A stretch of DNA of 33,995 nucleotides from contig JAICQL010000071.1 in NCBI GenBank assembly GCA_025937895.1, forward strand, positions 1 through 33,995, read 5' to 3'. This document shows positions 1 through 8,203 of the stretch, one piece after another. Origin of the DNA: Polyangiaceae bacterium (GTDB lineage Bacteria; Myxococcota_A; Polyangia; Polyangiales; Polyangiaceae). The notes beneath the pieces are model-generated. The model did no database searches. It was given only the letters and a program-made list of their open reading frames with translations, and was not told where the DNA came from. Both the position numbers and the translations under genes were made by a program. Within the stretch, counting starts at the first letter, position 1, and every line of letters begins with the position of its first letter.

Positions 1-873
1 GCGCTGACGGCGCCCGTACGCGCGTACATCGACGCCGCGCGGGTGCGGGAGCGCTCTGCACGGCGCCTGTCCGGGCGGCGCGAGTGGGTGGGAGCCCTCG
101 TGCTCTACTCGCAGGCCATCGCGCTGCTGGCGCGCGCCCATCTGCTGGCTGGGGGTGCCCCGCAGCCACTCTCCGAGCAGCCAGCTCAGCTGCTCGGCAC
201 GTTGCTGGAGCTGGCTCGCCGCGAGGGATGGCTCATCCCGATCGAGCTGGAGCGGCTGCACCCGTTGCTGTGCGCGGCCGAGTGGGACGCGCTGGATCGA
301 CTGGACGAGCTGGCTGCCGAGCGCGCCAGCGATGATCTCGCAGTCGCGCTGCGCTTCCTGCTCGGCAAGTTTCCTGAGCTCGAGCGCGCGGAGCGCCAGC
401 GCGAGCTGCGCTGGTTTGTGGCAGGGAGCGCGCTGCTCGTGCTGAGCGGGCTCGGGGTGCTGCTCTGGTCGCTCACTCGTCCGCCCAATCTCGCGCTGAA
501 GCGTCCGGTCAGTGCATCGCCAGCGGGTTACGCCACGGCAGCCGATGAGGCAGTCAATGGCGTGCGCTTCGGCGAGATCGGCTACCATAGCCAAGCTGGA
601 CCAGCCTGGCTTCAGGTGGATCTGGAGGTGGAGCGGGAGGTGCGCCGGGTGGAGCTCTACGGGCGTGGGGATTGCTGCCTCGATAAGTCGCTGCCGCTGG
701 TCATCGAGGGCTCGAGCGATGGCCAGTCTTACGACGTGCTCGCCAAGTGGAACGAGCCGTTCGAGCTCTTCCGCCCTGCGGTGTTGCGGCTGGAGCCCAC
801 CAGGCTGCGCTATCTGCGGCTGCGCACGCTGAGGAAGGCGTTCTTGATGATCGCCGAGGTCGAGGTGTACTGA
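1..873 (+). CDS. Membrane-anchored discoidin (F5/8 type C) domain protein, 5'-truncated
   Basis: The reading frame is open from base 1, so the start lies outside the window; a GTG at 43 is available but nothing marks it as the true start. About 137 residues of Leu/Glu/Arg-rich helical sequence come first, then one transmembrane segment (about residues 138-158), then a C-terminal domain of about 125 residues. That domain begins NLALKRPVSAS and contains WLQVDLE and RYLRLRT, the pattern of F5/8 type C (discoidin) carbohydrate- or lipid-binding domains. The likely topology is a cytoplasmic helical part with the binding domain outside the inner membrane. The ligand cannot be read from sequence. 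The domain call is good; the protein's role is unknown. Confidence 0.75.
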   Translation, partial: ALTAPVRAYIDAARVRERSARRLSGRREWVGALVLYSQAIALLARAHLLAGGAPQPLSEQPAQLLGTLLELARREGWLIPIELERLHPLLCAAEWDALDRLDELAAERASDDLAVALRFLLGKFPELERAERQRELRWFVAGSALLVLSGLGVLLWSLTRPPNLALKRPVSASPAGYATAADEAVNGVRFGEIGYHSQAGPAWLQVDLEVEREVRRVELYGRGDCCLDKSLPLVIEGSSDGQSYDVLAKWNEPFELFRPAVLRLEPTRLRYLRLRTLRKAFLMIAEVEVY

Positions 874-1080
874 GCAGTCGACAGGCAGCTCATACAAACG
901 CGCACACGAGCCCCCTCAAATAGGCCAGCGCGGGGCGAGCACGCAACTTGCTAAGCGCTCGCCGGCCGCAGAAGTTTGCGGCGCGGGGCCACGATCGAAA
1001 ATCGTGCCTTGCGCTCGCGCGCATGAGACCCCAGACACGCCAGCGCATCCAGAGACAGCGCGAGCTAGGTCGCGCCGCGG

Positions 1081-1088
1081 AAGGAGGG
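1081..1088 (+). promoter_or_regulatory. Strong ribosome binding site
   Basis: The sequence aaggaggg is a near-perfect Shine-Dalgarno. It lies 4 bases before the GTG at 1093 and 7 before the GTG at 1096, so 1096 may be the main start of the sugar dehydrogenase. Confidence 0.7.
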
Positions 1089-1092
1089 TCTA

Positions 1093-3291
1093 GTGGTGAA
1101 CAAATTTCGTTGGCGCCGCCTGCTGGTGGCAACCGCAGGGCTGGGCAGCATCGCAGGCACCATCGCTGCGGACGGGGCGAGCGTTCCGGGCACGCCGCCG
1201 CCAGAGAGCAGCTTTCAGAAGGTCACGCTCAACGGCGCGCCGGGCGAGCCGATCGCGCTGGTGGTGCTGCCCGACGGACGGGTGCTGCACTCCACTCGCA
1301 ATGGTCGCATCTTCCTGCACGATCCCGCGAGCGGCTTCAATCGAGTGGTGAGCACCATCCCCGTGTACCAGCACGATGAGGAGGGCCTGCAGGGGCTGGG
1401 CATCGACCCCGATTTCGAGAGCAATCACTGGCTGTACGTCTACTACTCGCCCGTGCTCGACACGCCGCTGGATGATCCCGCCACCCAGGGCGTGAACGAA
1501 GGGGATGCGCCGGTGACGGGCAGCGCCGCAGATTTTGCTCCCTTCCGCGGGTACATGCAGCTGTCGCGCTTCAAGCTCGAGAACTCGGAGCTGGTCTCGA
1601 GCTCGGAGCAGAAGATCCTGCAGGTGCCCGTCGATCGCGGCATCTGCTGTCACGTCGGCGGCAAGATCGACTTCGACGCGGAGGGCAACCTGTGGCTGTC
1701 CACCGGCGATGACACCAATCCGTTCGCCTCGGATGGCTATAACCCGATCGACGAGCGGCCCCGGCAGCACCCCGCGTTCGACGCCCAGCGCAGCTCCGCG
1801 AACACCAATGACCTGCGCGGCAAGCTGCTGCGCATCCGCGTCTTGCCCGATGGCAGCTACACCATCCCCGAGGGCAACCTCTTCCCGCCGGGCACTCCGC
1901 GCACGCGCCCGGAGATCTATGCCATGGGCCTGCGCAATCCGTTCCGGTTCTCGGTCGATCGGCGCAGGAACGTGGTGTACCTGGCGGACTACTCGCCGGA
2001 CGCCCCGGAGGCCAACCCGGAGCGCGGCCCGGCGGGGCAAGGCAAGTGGATGATCATCCGCAAGCCCGGCAACTACGGCTGGCCCTATTGCGCCACGGCG
2101 CAGCTGCCCTATCGCGATTTCGACTTCGCCACCGGTACGTCCGGGCCTGCCTTCGACTGCTCGGCGCTGGTGAACGAGTCCCCGCGCAACACGGGCCGCC
2201 GCCGGCTGCCGCCGGTGGTCCAGCCCGAGGTCTGGTATGGCAATGAGCCCTCGGCGGAGTTCCCGGAGCTGGGCGCCAGCGGCGTGGCACCGATGGCGGG
2301 GCCCGCGTATCACTTCGATCGCCGCAGCCGCTCGCCCAACCAGTGGCCGCGCTACTTCGACGGGGTGCCCATCTTCTACGAGTGGACGCGCGACGCGCTA
2401 TTCACCTTCCGGCTGGATCGGCGCGGCCGCTTCAGCCCGACGTTGCCCAGCGGCGAGCGCGCGATTGCCCGGCTGTTGCCCTCGCTCGTGTTTCAGAACC
2501 CGATCGACATGCAGTTTGGCACCGACGGCGCGCTGTACGTGCTGGAGTACGGCGACGGGTACTTCGCCGAGAACCCGGAGGCACAGCTCTCGCGCGTGGA
2601 CTTCGTGTCGGGCAATTTCACGCCTGTGCCGGTGGTCACGGCCAGCGTCAACTTTGGCTTTGCGCCGCTCACCGTGCAGCTGTCGAGCGAGGGCACGGCG
2701 GACGCCGACGGCGATGCGCTGACCCTGGCCTGGGACTTCGACGCGGACGGGGTGGTGGACGCCAGCGAGCCCAACCCCACGGTCACGTACGAGGAGAACG
2801 GCTCCTTCAGCCCGACGTTGCGCGTGGTCGACGCCACGGGCCGCTCAGCCACGGCCGCGGCGCGCATCGTGGTGGGCAACACGCCGCCCGTGCTGCAGTT
2901 CGTGACCCCGGCGTTCGGTGATCCGTTCAGCTTCGGGCAGACGGTGCAATACGAGGTGCTGGTGACGGACGATACCCCGGTGGACTGCGCGCGGGTCAGC
3001 GTGCAGTACATCCTGGGTCACGATCAGCACGGCCATCCGCTGTCGACGGCGCAGGGCTGCAGCGGCAGCTTCGAGACGCAGCTGGATTCAGGTCACGCGG
3101 GCGCCGAGGGGCTAGCTGCCGTGTTCGTGGCGCAATACACGGATGCGCCCGCCCCTGGCATCCCGGCGCTGACGGGCGATGCCTTCGTGGTGCTGCAGCC
3201 TCCGCTGCCGCCGGAGGAGACAGAAGCGGAAGCCGAGGCGGAAGCGGAAGCCGAAGCCGAAGCCGAGGCGGAGCTAGAGGACGCCGACTGA
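1093..3291 (+). CDS. Secreted PQQ-dependent sugar dehydrogenase (glucose/sorbosone dehydrogenase family) with PKD domain
   Basis: The product is 732 residues from GTG 1093 (GTG 1096 is equally possible). A signal peptide (about residues 1-28) is followed by a six-bladed propeller of the glucose/sorbosone dehydrogenase family (about 40-495). Recognisable parts are EGLQGLGIDPDF, CCHVGGKIDF (His likely at the active site), LWLSTGDD and AMGLRNPFRFSVD. A PKD-type immunoglobulin-like domain follows (about 510-595; WDFDADGVVD), then a further beta-rich domain. The family oxidises sugars in the periplasm or outside the cell using PQQ. This architecture (propeller plus PKD) is common in secreted bacterial carbohydrate-acting proteins. 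The C-terminus ends in eight Glu-Ala dipeptides, an unusual acidic tail. The 3' end overlaps the convergent gene by 18 bp. Substrate unknown. Confidence 0.85.
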   Translation: MVNKFRWRRLLVATAGLGSIAGTIAADGASVPGTPPPESSFQKVTLNGAPGEPIALVVLPDGRVLHSTRNGRIFLHDPASGFNRVVSTIPVYQHDEEGLQGLGIDPDFESNHWLYVYYSPVLDTPLDDPATQGVNEGDAPVTGSAADFAPFRGYMQLSRFKLENSELVSSSEQKILQVPVDRGICCHVGGKIDFDAEGNLWLSTGDDTNPFASDGYNPIDERPRQHPAFDAQRSSANTNDLRGKLLRIRVLPDGSYTIPEGNLFPPGTPRTRPEIYAMGLRNPFRFSVDRRRNVVYLADYSPDAPEANPERGPAGQGKWMIIRKPGNYGWPYCATAQLPYRDFDFATGTSGPAFDCSALVNESPRNTGRRRLPPVVQPEVWYGNEPSAEFPELGASGVAPMAGPAYHFDRRSRSPNQWPRYFDGVPIFYEWTRDALFTFRLDRRGRFSPTLPSGERAIARLLPSLVFQNPIDMQFGTDGALYVLEYGDGYFAENPEAQLSRVDFVSGNFTPVPVVTASVNFGFAPLTVQLSSEGTADADGDALTLAWDFDADGVVDASEPNPTVTYEENGSFSPTLRVVDATGRSATAAARIVVGNTPPVLQFVTPAFGDPFSFGQTVQYEVLVTDDTPVDCARVSVQYILGHDQHGHPLSTAQGCSGSFETQLDSGHAGAEGLAAVFVAQYTDAPAPGIPALTGDAFVVLQPPLPPEETEAEAEAEAEAEAEAEAELEDAD
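3223..3270 (+). repeat. In-frame 6-bp tandem repeat (Glu-Ala x8)
   Basis: Eight GA(A/G)GC(G/C) units encode an acidic Glu-Ala tail just before the stop codon of the sugar dehydrogenase. Third bases vary between units, so the repeat is conserved as protein, not just as DNA. Confidence 0.9.
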
Positions 3292-4266
3292 GCGCGGGCA
3301 CCTGGCCCGGCCAGGAGCACGAATTGCCCGGATCCGGCGCCGCCGGGTCCGGGCCAGCTCTGCCACCATCAGCAGCACTGCCAATCCGGCAGCGCGCGAG
3401 CCCGCGCAGCCGCGCAGCGAACAGCCGCCGCCCGCTCCGGCTTCCTCCTCGGCGTTGCCGCTGGGCTCACTCAGCTCCGTATCGGTGGCAGGAAACTGCA
3501 CGCTCTCCGTCTCACCCCAGCCCGAAAAATTGCCGGCCAGATCCAGCACACCAAAGCGCACCATCGCGCTCGCCCCGCGCTGCGCGGAAAAGTTCTCGCG
3601 GCAGGGCTGCTTCAGCAGCTCGAGCTCCGGCGCCGCGCCGGGATCCAGCCGCGAGATGTCCACCCCACCGAGCGACGGCTGCCCCTGCGCGCCCACATCT
3701 TTCACCAGCAAACCGTCGAAGTCCGCGAAGCGAAAGCGGGCCAGGGCGCTCTCTCCGCGCACCTGATAATCGAGCGAGAGCAGGCGAGGCGGCTCCGGCA
3801 CCTCTTCCGTCGCGGCGACCACGCGGACCGTACGCCTGCCCGAGGGGCGCACGTATTCACCCGGCTCCAGTGAGTAGCTGGCCCCGACCTGCAGCGGCAC
3901 CAGCGGTCGATAGCGACTCACCAGTCGAGTGGGAGGTGCGTCCGCGCGCCGCTCGAGCGCCAGCGCCACCTCGGCCCCGCCCGCATCGAACAGGCGCGGC
4001 GCAGCGCAGATCTCGTTCGAGCGCGCGTCCTCGCGATCGCCGTTCACGACGTAGTAGCAGACATCCCAGATGTACCCGTTGGCAGGCAGCAGCTCGTCCG
4101 GCAGCGGCCGCACCTCCCGCAGCGGCTGGCACTCTTGCGCCCGTGCAGCGCGCGGAGCGAGTGCTAGCAACCCTGCCAGCACCACCAGGGCCAGTAGCCC
4201 CACCTTCGCCAGCGGGGCAGACGAGCCCTGCAGCGCGAGCGACCCTGGCGACCTGGAGCGCAGCAC
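3274..4266 (-). CDS. Surface protein with MYXO-CTERM-like C-terminal anchor
   Basis: The product is 330 residues. It has a signal peptide with hydrophobic core LALVVLAGLLALAP and an Ala-x-Ala-like site before QECQPL, a middle of beta-rich sequence with scattered cysteines, and an acidic Glu-rich linker. The tail reads GGGCSLRGC, then a hydrophobic segment, then TRRRR. That Gly-Cys, transmembrane, Arg-cluster order matches MYXO-CTERM tails, which in myxobacteria are processed by a myxosortase and attach proteins to the outer surface. Oddly, about 19 residues continue after the Arg cluster, where such tails normally end; this extension reads into the 3' end of the convergent gene (18 bp overlap). 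Function of the ectodomain is unknown. Confidence 0.7.
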   Translation of the reverse strand: MLRSRSPGSLALQGSSAPLAKVGLLALVVLAGLLALAPRAARAQECQPLREVRPLPDELLPANGYIWDVCYYVVNGDREDARSNEICAAPRLFDAGGAEVALALERRADAPPTRLVSRYRPLVPLQVGASYSLEPGEYVRPSGRRTVRVVAATEEVPEPPRLLSLDYQVRGESALARFRFADFDGLLVKDVGAQGQPSLGGVDISRLDPGAAPELELLKQPCRENFSAQRGASAMVRFGVLDLAGNFSGWGETESVQFPATDTELSEPSGNAEEEAGAGGGCSLRGCAGSRAAGLAVLLMVAELARTRRRRIRAIRAPGRARCPRSVGVL

Positions 4267-4406
4267 GCGCTAGTCTTGCGCGCGGGCGTGTCTCACGCCA
4301 CTAGCTTCGTCTGGGGCTGGGCTGCGGTGAGCCACCAGGGCTGCTGCCACGGCGCGCTGCGCCATGGCCAGCGCCGTCACTTTGCGGCGCATGGGTTCGG
4401 AACGGC

Positions 4407-5153
4407 TCAGACCGGGCTCTGATAGCCCCGGAGAAAGCTCAGCTCCGGCTGGGCGCGCTGCTCCGCGTACACCGCCATGTAGCCGGGCGCGAACAGGAGC
4501 AGCATGAAGGACTCGAACTCCTCCCCGCCGATGCCGAAGTCCAGGGCGATTTCCGCCCAGATGGCGGCGATGTTGATCTCGATGCCCTTCTTCTCCAGCA
4601 GCCGCCGGTGCAGCCAGAAGGCGCGCTGCAGCGCCGGGCCCGCGCGCAAGCCGGCGCTGGCCAGGCTGTGCAGAGCCACCGCGATGCGCTCGTCGTGGCC
4701 GTGGATGGGCCGGCCATAGCCGTACACCGTCTCCTCCCGCTCGAGCGCCTCAGCCAGCCAGGCCCTGCGTTGCTCCTTGTCTTCGGGCATGCCGGCCTGC
4801 ACCTCGTACGCGCGGCGCATGGAGCGAAACCCGTACACGGTGCTGTTGGTGGCCGCGATGCAGGCGCTCATGGCGTAGCCGGCGTCGACCCGCGCCGAGC
4901 CCATGTAACCGGCGATGCGATTGCACCAGATGCGCGAGTCGGCGTAGCCGGTGGCGATCCAGAGCTGCTCCAGCACTTGCACCTGCACCGGCTCGAAGGT
5001 GCGGCCCGTCACCGCGAACAGCAGGTAGTGCACGAAGCCCAGCTCCAGGCAGTCGTGATGCAAGTCTTTGCCGTGCACCACCACCTGCTGGCCGAGCAGC
5101 ACCACTCCGGCGCGGGTGCGGATCATTGGCGTGGCTTCGCTCGGCTCAGTCAT
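4407..5153 (-). CDS. Citrate-synthase-fold protein, catalytic residues replaced (CS-like B)
   Basis: The product is 248 residues. Two segments align with the citrate synthase/citryl-CoA lyase family: ETVYGYGRPIHGHDERI matches the G(F/Y)GH..Y...DPR block, and KKGIEINIAAIWAEIAL matches the PNVDF block; ATNSTVYGF occupies the place of GPLHGGA. Compared with the pig enzyme's catalytic residues, His274 is Tyr107, His320 is Arg148 and Asp375 is Ala196, so all three are lost. The length is near that of short citryl-CoA-lyase-like members, not the 370-430 residues of full enzymes. The ATG overlaps the end of the preceding gene by 8 bp, with a gaggggg ribosome site just upstream. It could be a regulatory or structural subunit, a CoA-ester binder, or an enzyme with different chemistry. 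The fold call is fairly sure; the role is inference. Confidence 0.65.
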   Translation of the reverse strand: MTEPSEATPMIRTRAGVVLLGQQVVVHGKDLHHDCLELGFVHYLLFAVTGRTFEPVQVQVLEQLWIATGYADSRIWCNRIAGYMGSARVDAGYAMSACIAATNSTVYGFRSMRRAYEVQAGMPEDKEQRRAWLAEALEREETVYGYGRPIHGHDERIAVALHSLASAGLRAGPALQRAFWLHRRLLEKKGIEINIAAIWAEIALDFGIGGEEFESFMLLLFAPGYMAVYAEQRAQPELSFLRGYQSPV

Positions 5154-5820
5154 CGTCCCCCTCTATCCCCACCTGCGCCAGCAGCTGCTCGTAGTCGAAC
5201 GCGCGGGGCGCGGGCAGCGCCCCCTCGTACACGTAGCCCTCGCTCAGGAACGGAAACGCCCCTACCCCGGCGCGGCGCGCGCGCTGCGCCTCCGGCAAGG
5301 TGGCGGCGATGCGCCAGGTCAGATACAGCCGCTCGGCGCAGTCCAGGTCCACCCCCGCATCCAGCAGCGCCAGCGCGGCCAGGCCCGCAGTGTTCAGCGG
5401 CCCCGCGACGGCGCTCAGCTCGCGGTGCCGCTCGGCCACGAACGCGCAGCGCGCGGCGCCGCCCGCAGCCAGGCGCCGGCAGCCCGCCAGCGCCTCCTCC
5501 GCCTGCGCCGGGGTGGCGTGGCCAAAGCCGGGGGTAAAGGGCCGGGTGCCGCACGGCGCCAGCACGCTGGGGCGCAGCGCAGCCCGCCACTGCTCGAGGC
5601 TCTGCTCGCTCGCGGCGAGCGGCAGCGCTGCCAGCCGCTCCATGCACGCGCGCAGCGCCGGCGTGCCCGTCAGCGGGTTCTCGTAGTAGGCCGCCGCGGT
5701 GATGGCCGCCGCTGCCAGCGAGGCTCCGCACACGCAGGCGTTGCGCGCTGCCTCCACCCCTTCATCGAAGTGCCCGGGCCGCTCCAGCTCCGCCTGCAGC
5801 GCCAGACACAGCCGGCTCAC
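5146..5820 (-). CDS. Short citrate-synthase-fold protein (CS-like A)
   Basis: The product is 224 residues from a GTG that shares GTGA with the stop of the thiamine-diphosphate enzyme upstream; this 4-bp overlap decides the start. The frame is open further upstream, but that part lies inside the previous gene. FTPGFGHATP matches the citrate synthase GFGH block and keeps the catalytic His (His101). AGPLNTAGLAALALL replaces the PNVDF block, with Thr144 at the catalytic Asp position. NPLTGTPA stands at the GPLHGGA block, with Thr51 in place of His. RLYLTWRIAATLPEA and EGYVYEG fit the C-terminal part of the family. Only one of three catalytic residues remains. It is translationally coupled to both neighbours and probably forms a complex with CS-like B. 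Confidence 0.65.
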   Translation of the reverse strand: MSRLCLALQAELERPGHFDEGVEAARNACVCGASLAAAAITAAAYYENPLTGTPALRACMERLAALPLAASEQSLEQWRAALRPSVLAPCGTRPFTPGFGHATPAQAEEALAGCRRLAAGGAARCAFVAERHRELSAVAGPLNTAGLAALALLDAGVDLDCAERLYLTWRIAATLPEAQRARRAGVGAFPFLSEGYVYEGALPAPRAFDYEQLLAQVGIEGDDD

Positions 5821-7655
5821 CGCGGCACCCCTGCTGCCAGCCCCCGCACCCGATCGCCCATCGGCGGCACCGCCTCCGCGTCGATGCGCACGTCGATCAC
5901 GCACGGCCCGCCTTCATCGCTCTCGCACCAGTCGCGCGACAGCGCCAGCAGGTCCGCCTCGGTCTCCACCCGGATACCCTCCGCGCCGCACGCGCGGCCC
6001 AGCTGATCGAAGCGCACGGGCGTGATCTCGTAGGCGATGGGCTGCGCTCCACCCAGCCGCTGGCCGTGTTTCACCATGCCCAGCGCCGAGTCGTTGAGGA
6101 TCACGTAGGTGATGGGCAGGCGCTGCTCCACGGCCACGGTCAGCTCCAGGCTGGACATCAGCATCGCGCCATCGCCAGTGATGCACACGGTGCGGCGCGG
6201 GCGCGCCACGGCGGCGCCGATGACGGCGGCGATGGCCCAGCACATGCTGCCCAGCCCCATCGCCACCCGGTAAGTGTCGGGCCGCGGGCGCAGCAGATCG
6301 CGCGTGGACCAGGAGAAGCTGTTGCCGGCGTCCGCGTGCACCACCACGTCTTCTGCCAGCGCCTGGCCCAGCCAGGTCATCAAGCGCGACGGGTGCACCG
6401 GGCGCTCGTGCGCGATCGGGCCAGCGGGCACCGGAGCGAGCGCGCTGGCGTCGCTCAGCCGCACCTTGCGCCGCATCCCCGAGGCCCGGCCGCTCTCCAC
6501 CGGCGGCTCCAGCTGACTGCACGCCACCGGCCCCAGCTCCTCCTCGAAGGCGCTCGCCACGCTGGCCACGTCCGCGATCACCGGGCGCGCGTGCTCCAGG
6601 CGATAAGCGAACTCCGCGTGACGATCGACCGCGTACGTCGGCACGTGGGGGAAGAGCGTCCAGGCGTTGGTCGACAGCTCGTCGAAGGTTGCGCCAAAGG
6701 TCACCACCACATCCGCCTCCTCCAGGGTGAGCTGCGCCTCCTTGTGCCCGGAGAAGCCCACCACCCCACGGTAGCTCGGATGATAGTGCGAGAGCCAGCG
6801 CTTGCCCGCTGGGCTGCTGATCACGCTGGCTCGCAGCACCCGCGCCAGCTCCAGCAGGCGCGGGGCGTCGGGGCCAGCGTCGTCGCCCACGTACAGCACG
6901 GGCGTGCACGAGCCGATCACCTCCGTCACGAGCTCGGACACGCCGGCCGCGTCCACGGCCACGCGCGCCAGGCGGCGCGCAGGGAACGTGCGCGAGGCGG
7001 GCGCCGGTGCAGGGCTGCGCAGGAGGTCGGACGAGAACGAGAGCAGCACCGGCCCGGCTGGCGCCAGCAGCGCCTGCGACAGCGCGCGCGCGAGCTTGGG
7101 CGCCAGCTGATCGGGGTGCGTGACCACGCTCGAGTACTTGGTGCAGGAGCCGAACACGTGCGGCAGATCGTGGCCGTCCATCGACGACTCCTGCAGCGCG
7201 CCTCGCCCCTGCTTGAAGCTGGCGACCTGCGGGGTCAGCAGCAGCATCGGCACGCGATCGGCGTGCGCTGACATGGTGGCGGTCAGCATGTTGGAGACGC
7301 CGGGACCGGTGGTCGCGGTGCACGCCGCCATGCGCCCCGTCTCGCGATAGTAGCCGTCGGCGGCAAAGGCGGCGGCCGCCTCGCTGCGCATCGGCACCAG
7401 GCGGATGCGCCCCTGTGCCTGCTGTCTAGCAAGCGCGTCGAACAACGGCTCGATGGCGCCGCCGGGCACGCCAAAGAAGGTGTCGATGCCCGCCAGCACC
7501 AGCTCCATGACGAGCGCGTCGGCGAGCGTCGCCTCCGGCGCGAGCGAGGGGCGCTGTGCGGGTGGAGTGAAGTCGAGCGCGCTGACGGCGCCCGGGTGTG
7601 TCAGCAATCGTGAAGACTTCGGCACGGCACTCAGCCGAACGGCACGATTCCTCAC
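5817..7655 (-). CDS. Thiamine-diphosphate-dependent enzyme (acetolactate synthase/decarboxylase superfamily)
   Basis: The product is 612 residues. An N-terminal pyrimidine-binding domain (about 42-210) holds the cofactor-activating Glu92 in MRSEAAAAFAADGYYRETGR. A central domain follows (about 225-365), then a diphosphate-binding domain (about 420-600) with Gly494-Asp495-Gly496 and Asn521, the standard GDG-X26-N spacing. The superfamily decarboxylates 2-oxo acids or joins them to acceptors. No regulatory small subunit and no branched-chain amino acid genes are nearby, so calling it IlvB would be unsafe. It is the first gene of an overlapping operon with two citrate-synthase-fold genes, suggesting that its product or substrate is an oxo acid or acyl-CoA handled by them. 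The GTG at 7655 gives an about 40-residue leader of uncertain reality; a GTG near 7625 is another option. Confidence 0.8.
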   Translation of the reverse strand: MRNRAVRLSAVPKSSRLLTHPGAVSALDFTPPAQRPSLAPEATLADALVMELVLAGIDTFFGVPGGAIEPLFDALARQQAQGRIRLVPMRSEAAAAFAADGYYRETGRMAACTATTGPGVSNMLTATMSAHADRVPMLLLTPQVASFKQGRGALQESSMDGHDLPHVFGSCTKYSSVVTHPDQLAPKLARALSQALLAPAGPVLLSFSSDLLRSPAPAPASRTFPARRLARVAVDAAGVSELVTEVIGSCTPVLYVGDDAGPDAPRLLELARVLRASVISSPAGKRWLSHYHPSYRGVVGFSGHKEAQLTLEEADVVVTFGATFDELSTNAWTLFPHVPTYAVDRHAEFAYRLEHARPVIADVASVASAFEEELGPVACSQLEPPVESGRASGMRRKVRLSDASALAPVPAGPIAHERPVHPSRLMTWLGQALAEDVVVHADAGNSFSWSTRDLLRPRPDTYRVAMGLGSMCWAIAAVIGAAVARPRRTVCITGDGAMLMSSLELTVAVEQRLPITYVILNDSALGMVKHGQRLGGAQPIAYEITPVRFDQLGRACGAEGIRVETEADLLALSRDWCESDEGGPCVIDVRIDAEAVPPMGDRVRGLAAGVPR

Positions 7656-7731
7656 GGGTGATGCGCTCCACCGGCACCCCCCAGGGTGATGCGCGGCGTC
7701 CCGTGTTGGCCCGCTCGAAACTCAGGTTAGC

Positions 7732-7748
7732 TTCGAGCGCTACTCGAA
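7732..7748 (-). terminator. Hairpin between FlgM-like gene and ThDP operon
   Basis: TTCGAG, a 5-base loop, then CTCGAA form a perfect 6-bp stem after the FlgM-like gene stop. No T-run follows, so it may be a weak or factor-dependent terminator, or chance. Confidence 0.25.
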
Positions 7749-7762
7749 ACCAAGCCTAACGC

Positions 7763-8035
7763 TCAGCGCGGGTCGACCTTGCGCGCGGCCAGGTCGATCA
7801 TGCGCGACGCCACCAGCTCCGAATCGACACGCCACATGCCCGAGTCGAGCAAGGAGCCGAGGCGCAGCAGCTTCTCCTCGTCGGCAAGCGCCGCCGTCGC
7901 CTGCTCGTCTGTCAGGCGTACTGCCCGGAAATACGTGCCGGAAGTGGCCGACGCATTGTGCTCGGGAGAAGCATGATGCTCGGGGGAAGCTTCGGAAACC
8001 GGTGCCTTGCTGGAGAGGCGCACGACTGCTTTCAT
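7763..8035 (-). CDS. FlgM-like anti-sigma-28 domain protein
   Basis: The product is 90 residues from the ATG at 8035; an upstream in-frame start at 8071 would add 12 residues, but it falls inside a strong inverted repeat. The C-terminal half, KLLRLGSLLDSGMWRVDS followed by ELVASRMIDLA, resembles the FlgM pattern (lysine/leucine helix, short Gly turn, V-D-x-E-x-V-A-x-x-M). FlgM binds and holds flagellar sigma factor FliA (sigma-28). No flagellar genes are in the window, so this may be an orphan anti-sigma-like regulator. The N-terminal third is low-complexity and contains two copies of ASPEH(H/N). The family match is by motif only. Confidence 0.5.
   Translation of the reverse strand: MKAVVRLSSKAPVSEASPEHHASPEHNASATSGTYFRAVRLTDEQATAALADEEKLLRLGSLLDSGMWRVDSELVASRMIDLAARKVDPR
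7953..7988 (-). repeat. In-frame 18-bp tandem repeat (ASPEHx x2)
   Basis: Two 18-bp units encode ASPEHH and ASPEHN in the N-terminal region of the FlgM-like protein. They differ at only a few bases. Confidence 0.75.
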
Positions 8036-8041
8036 GGGTAC

Positions 8042-8078
8042 CAACCTGTGCGACGAGGTCTGCGACCTCACTAGGTTG
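8042..8078 (-). promoter_or_regulatory. Nested inverted repeat upstream of the FlgM-like gene
   Basis: An outer pair (caacct at 8042-8047, aggttg at 8073-8078) encloses a perfect inner stem (gaggtc, tgc, gacctc at 8055-8069). It ends 6 bases before the ATG at 8035. It could be an operator, or an RNA hairpin near the ribosome site (aggttgg). Confidence 0.4.
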
Positions 8079-8203
8079 ATCGGACGAGCACCGGGGTGAC
8101 CTTAGTTCTTAATGGCCTTGGCGCGTGAAATTGCGCACTCTTTGGGACACTGTGCGTTTCACTCTGAAACGGGACGCGGTGCCTCCACGGCTGGCAGCCC
8201 GGC

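Noticed and set aside
1090..2313. 407-residue minus-strand open frame opposite the sugar dehydrogenase
   Set aside because: High GC removes stop codons on the opposite strand; the translation has no family features, while the plus-strand frame is a clear enzyme.
6066..7271. 401-residue plus-strand open frame opposite the ThDP enzyme
   Set aside because: Composition is His/Arg/Gln-rich shadow sequence; the minus strand carries the catalytic motifs.
5817..7655. Naming the ThDP enzyme ilvB
   Set aside because: No small regulatory subunit or branched-chain genes nearby, and its partners are citrate-synthase-like proteins.
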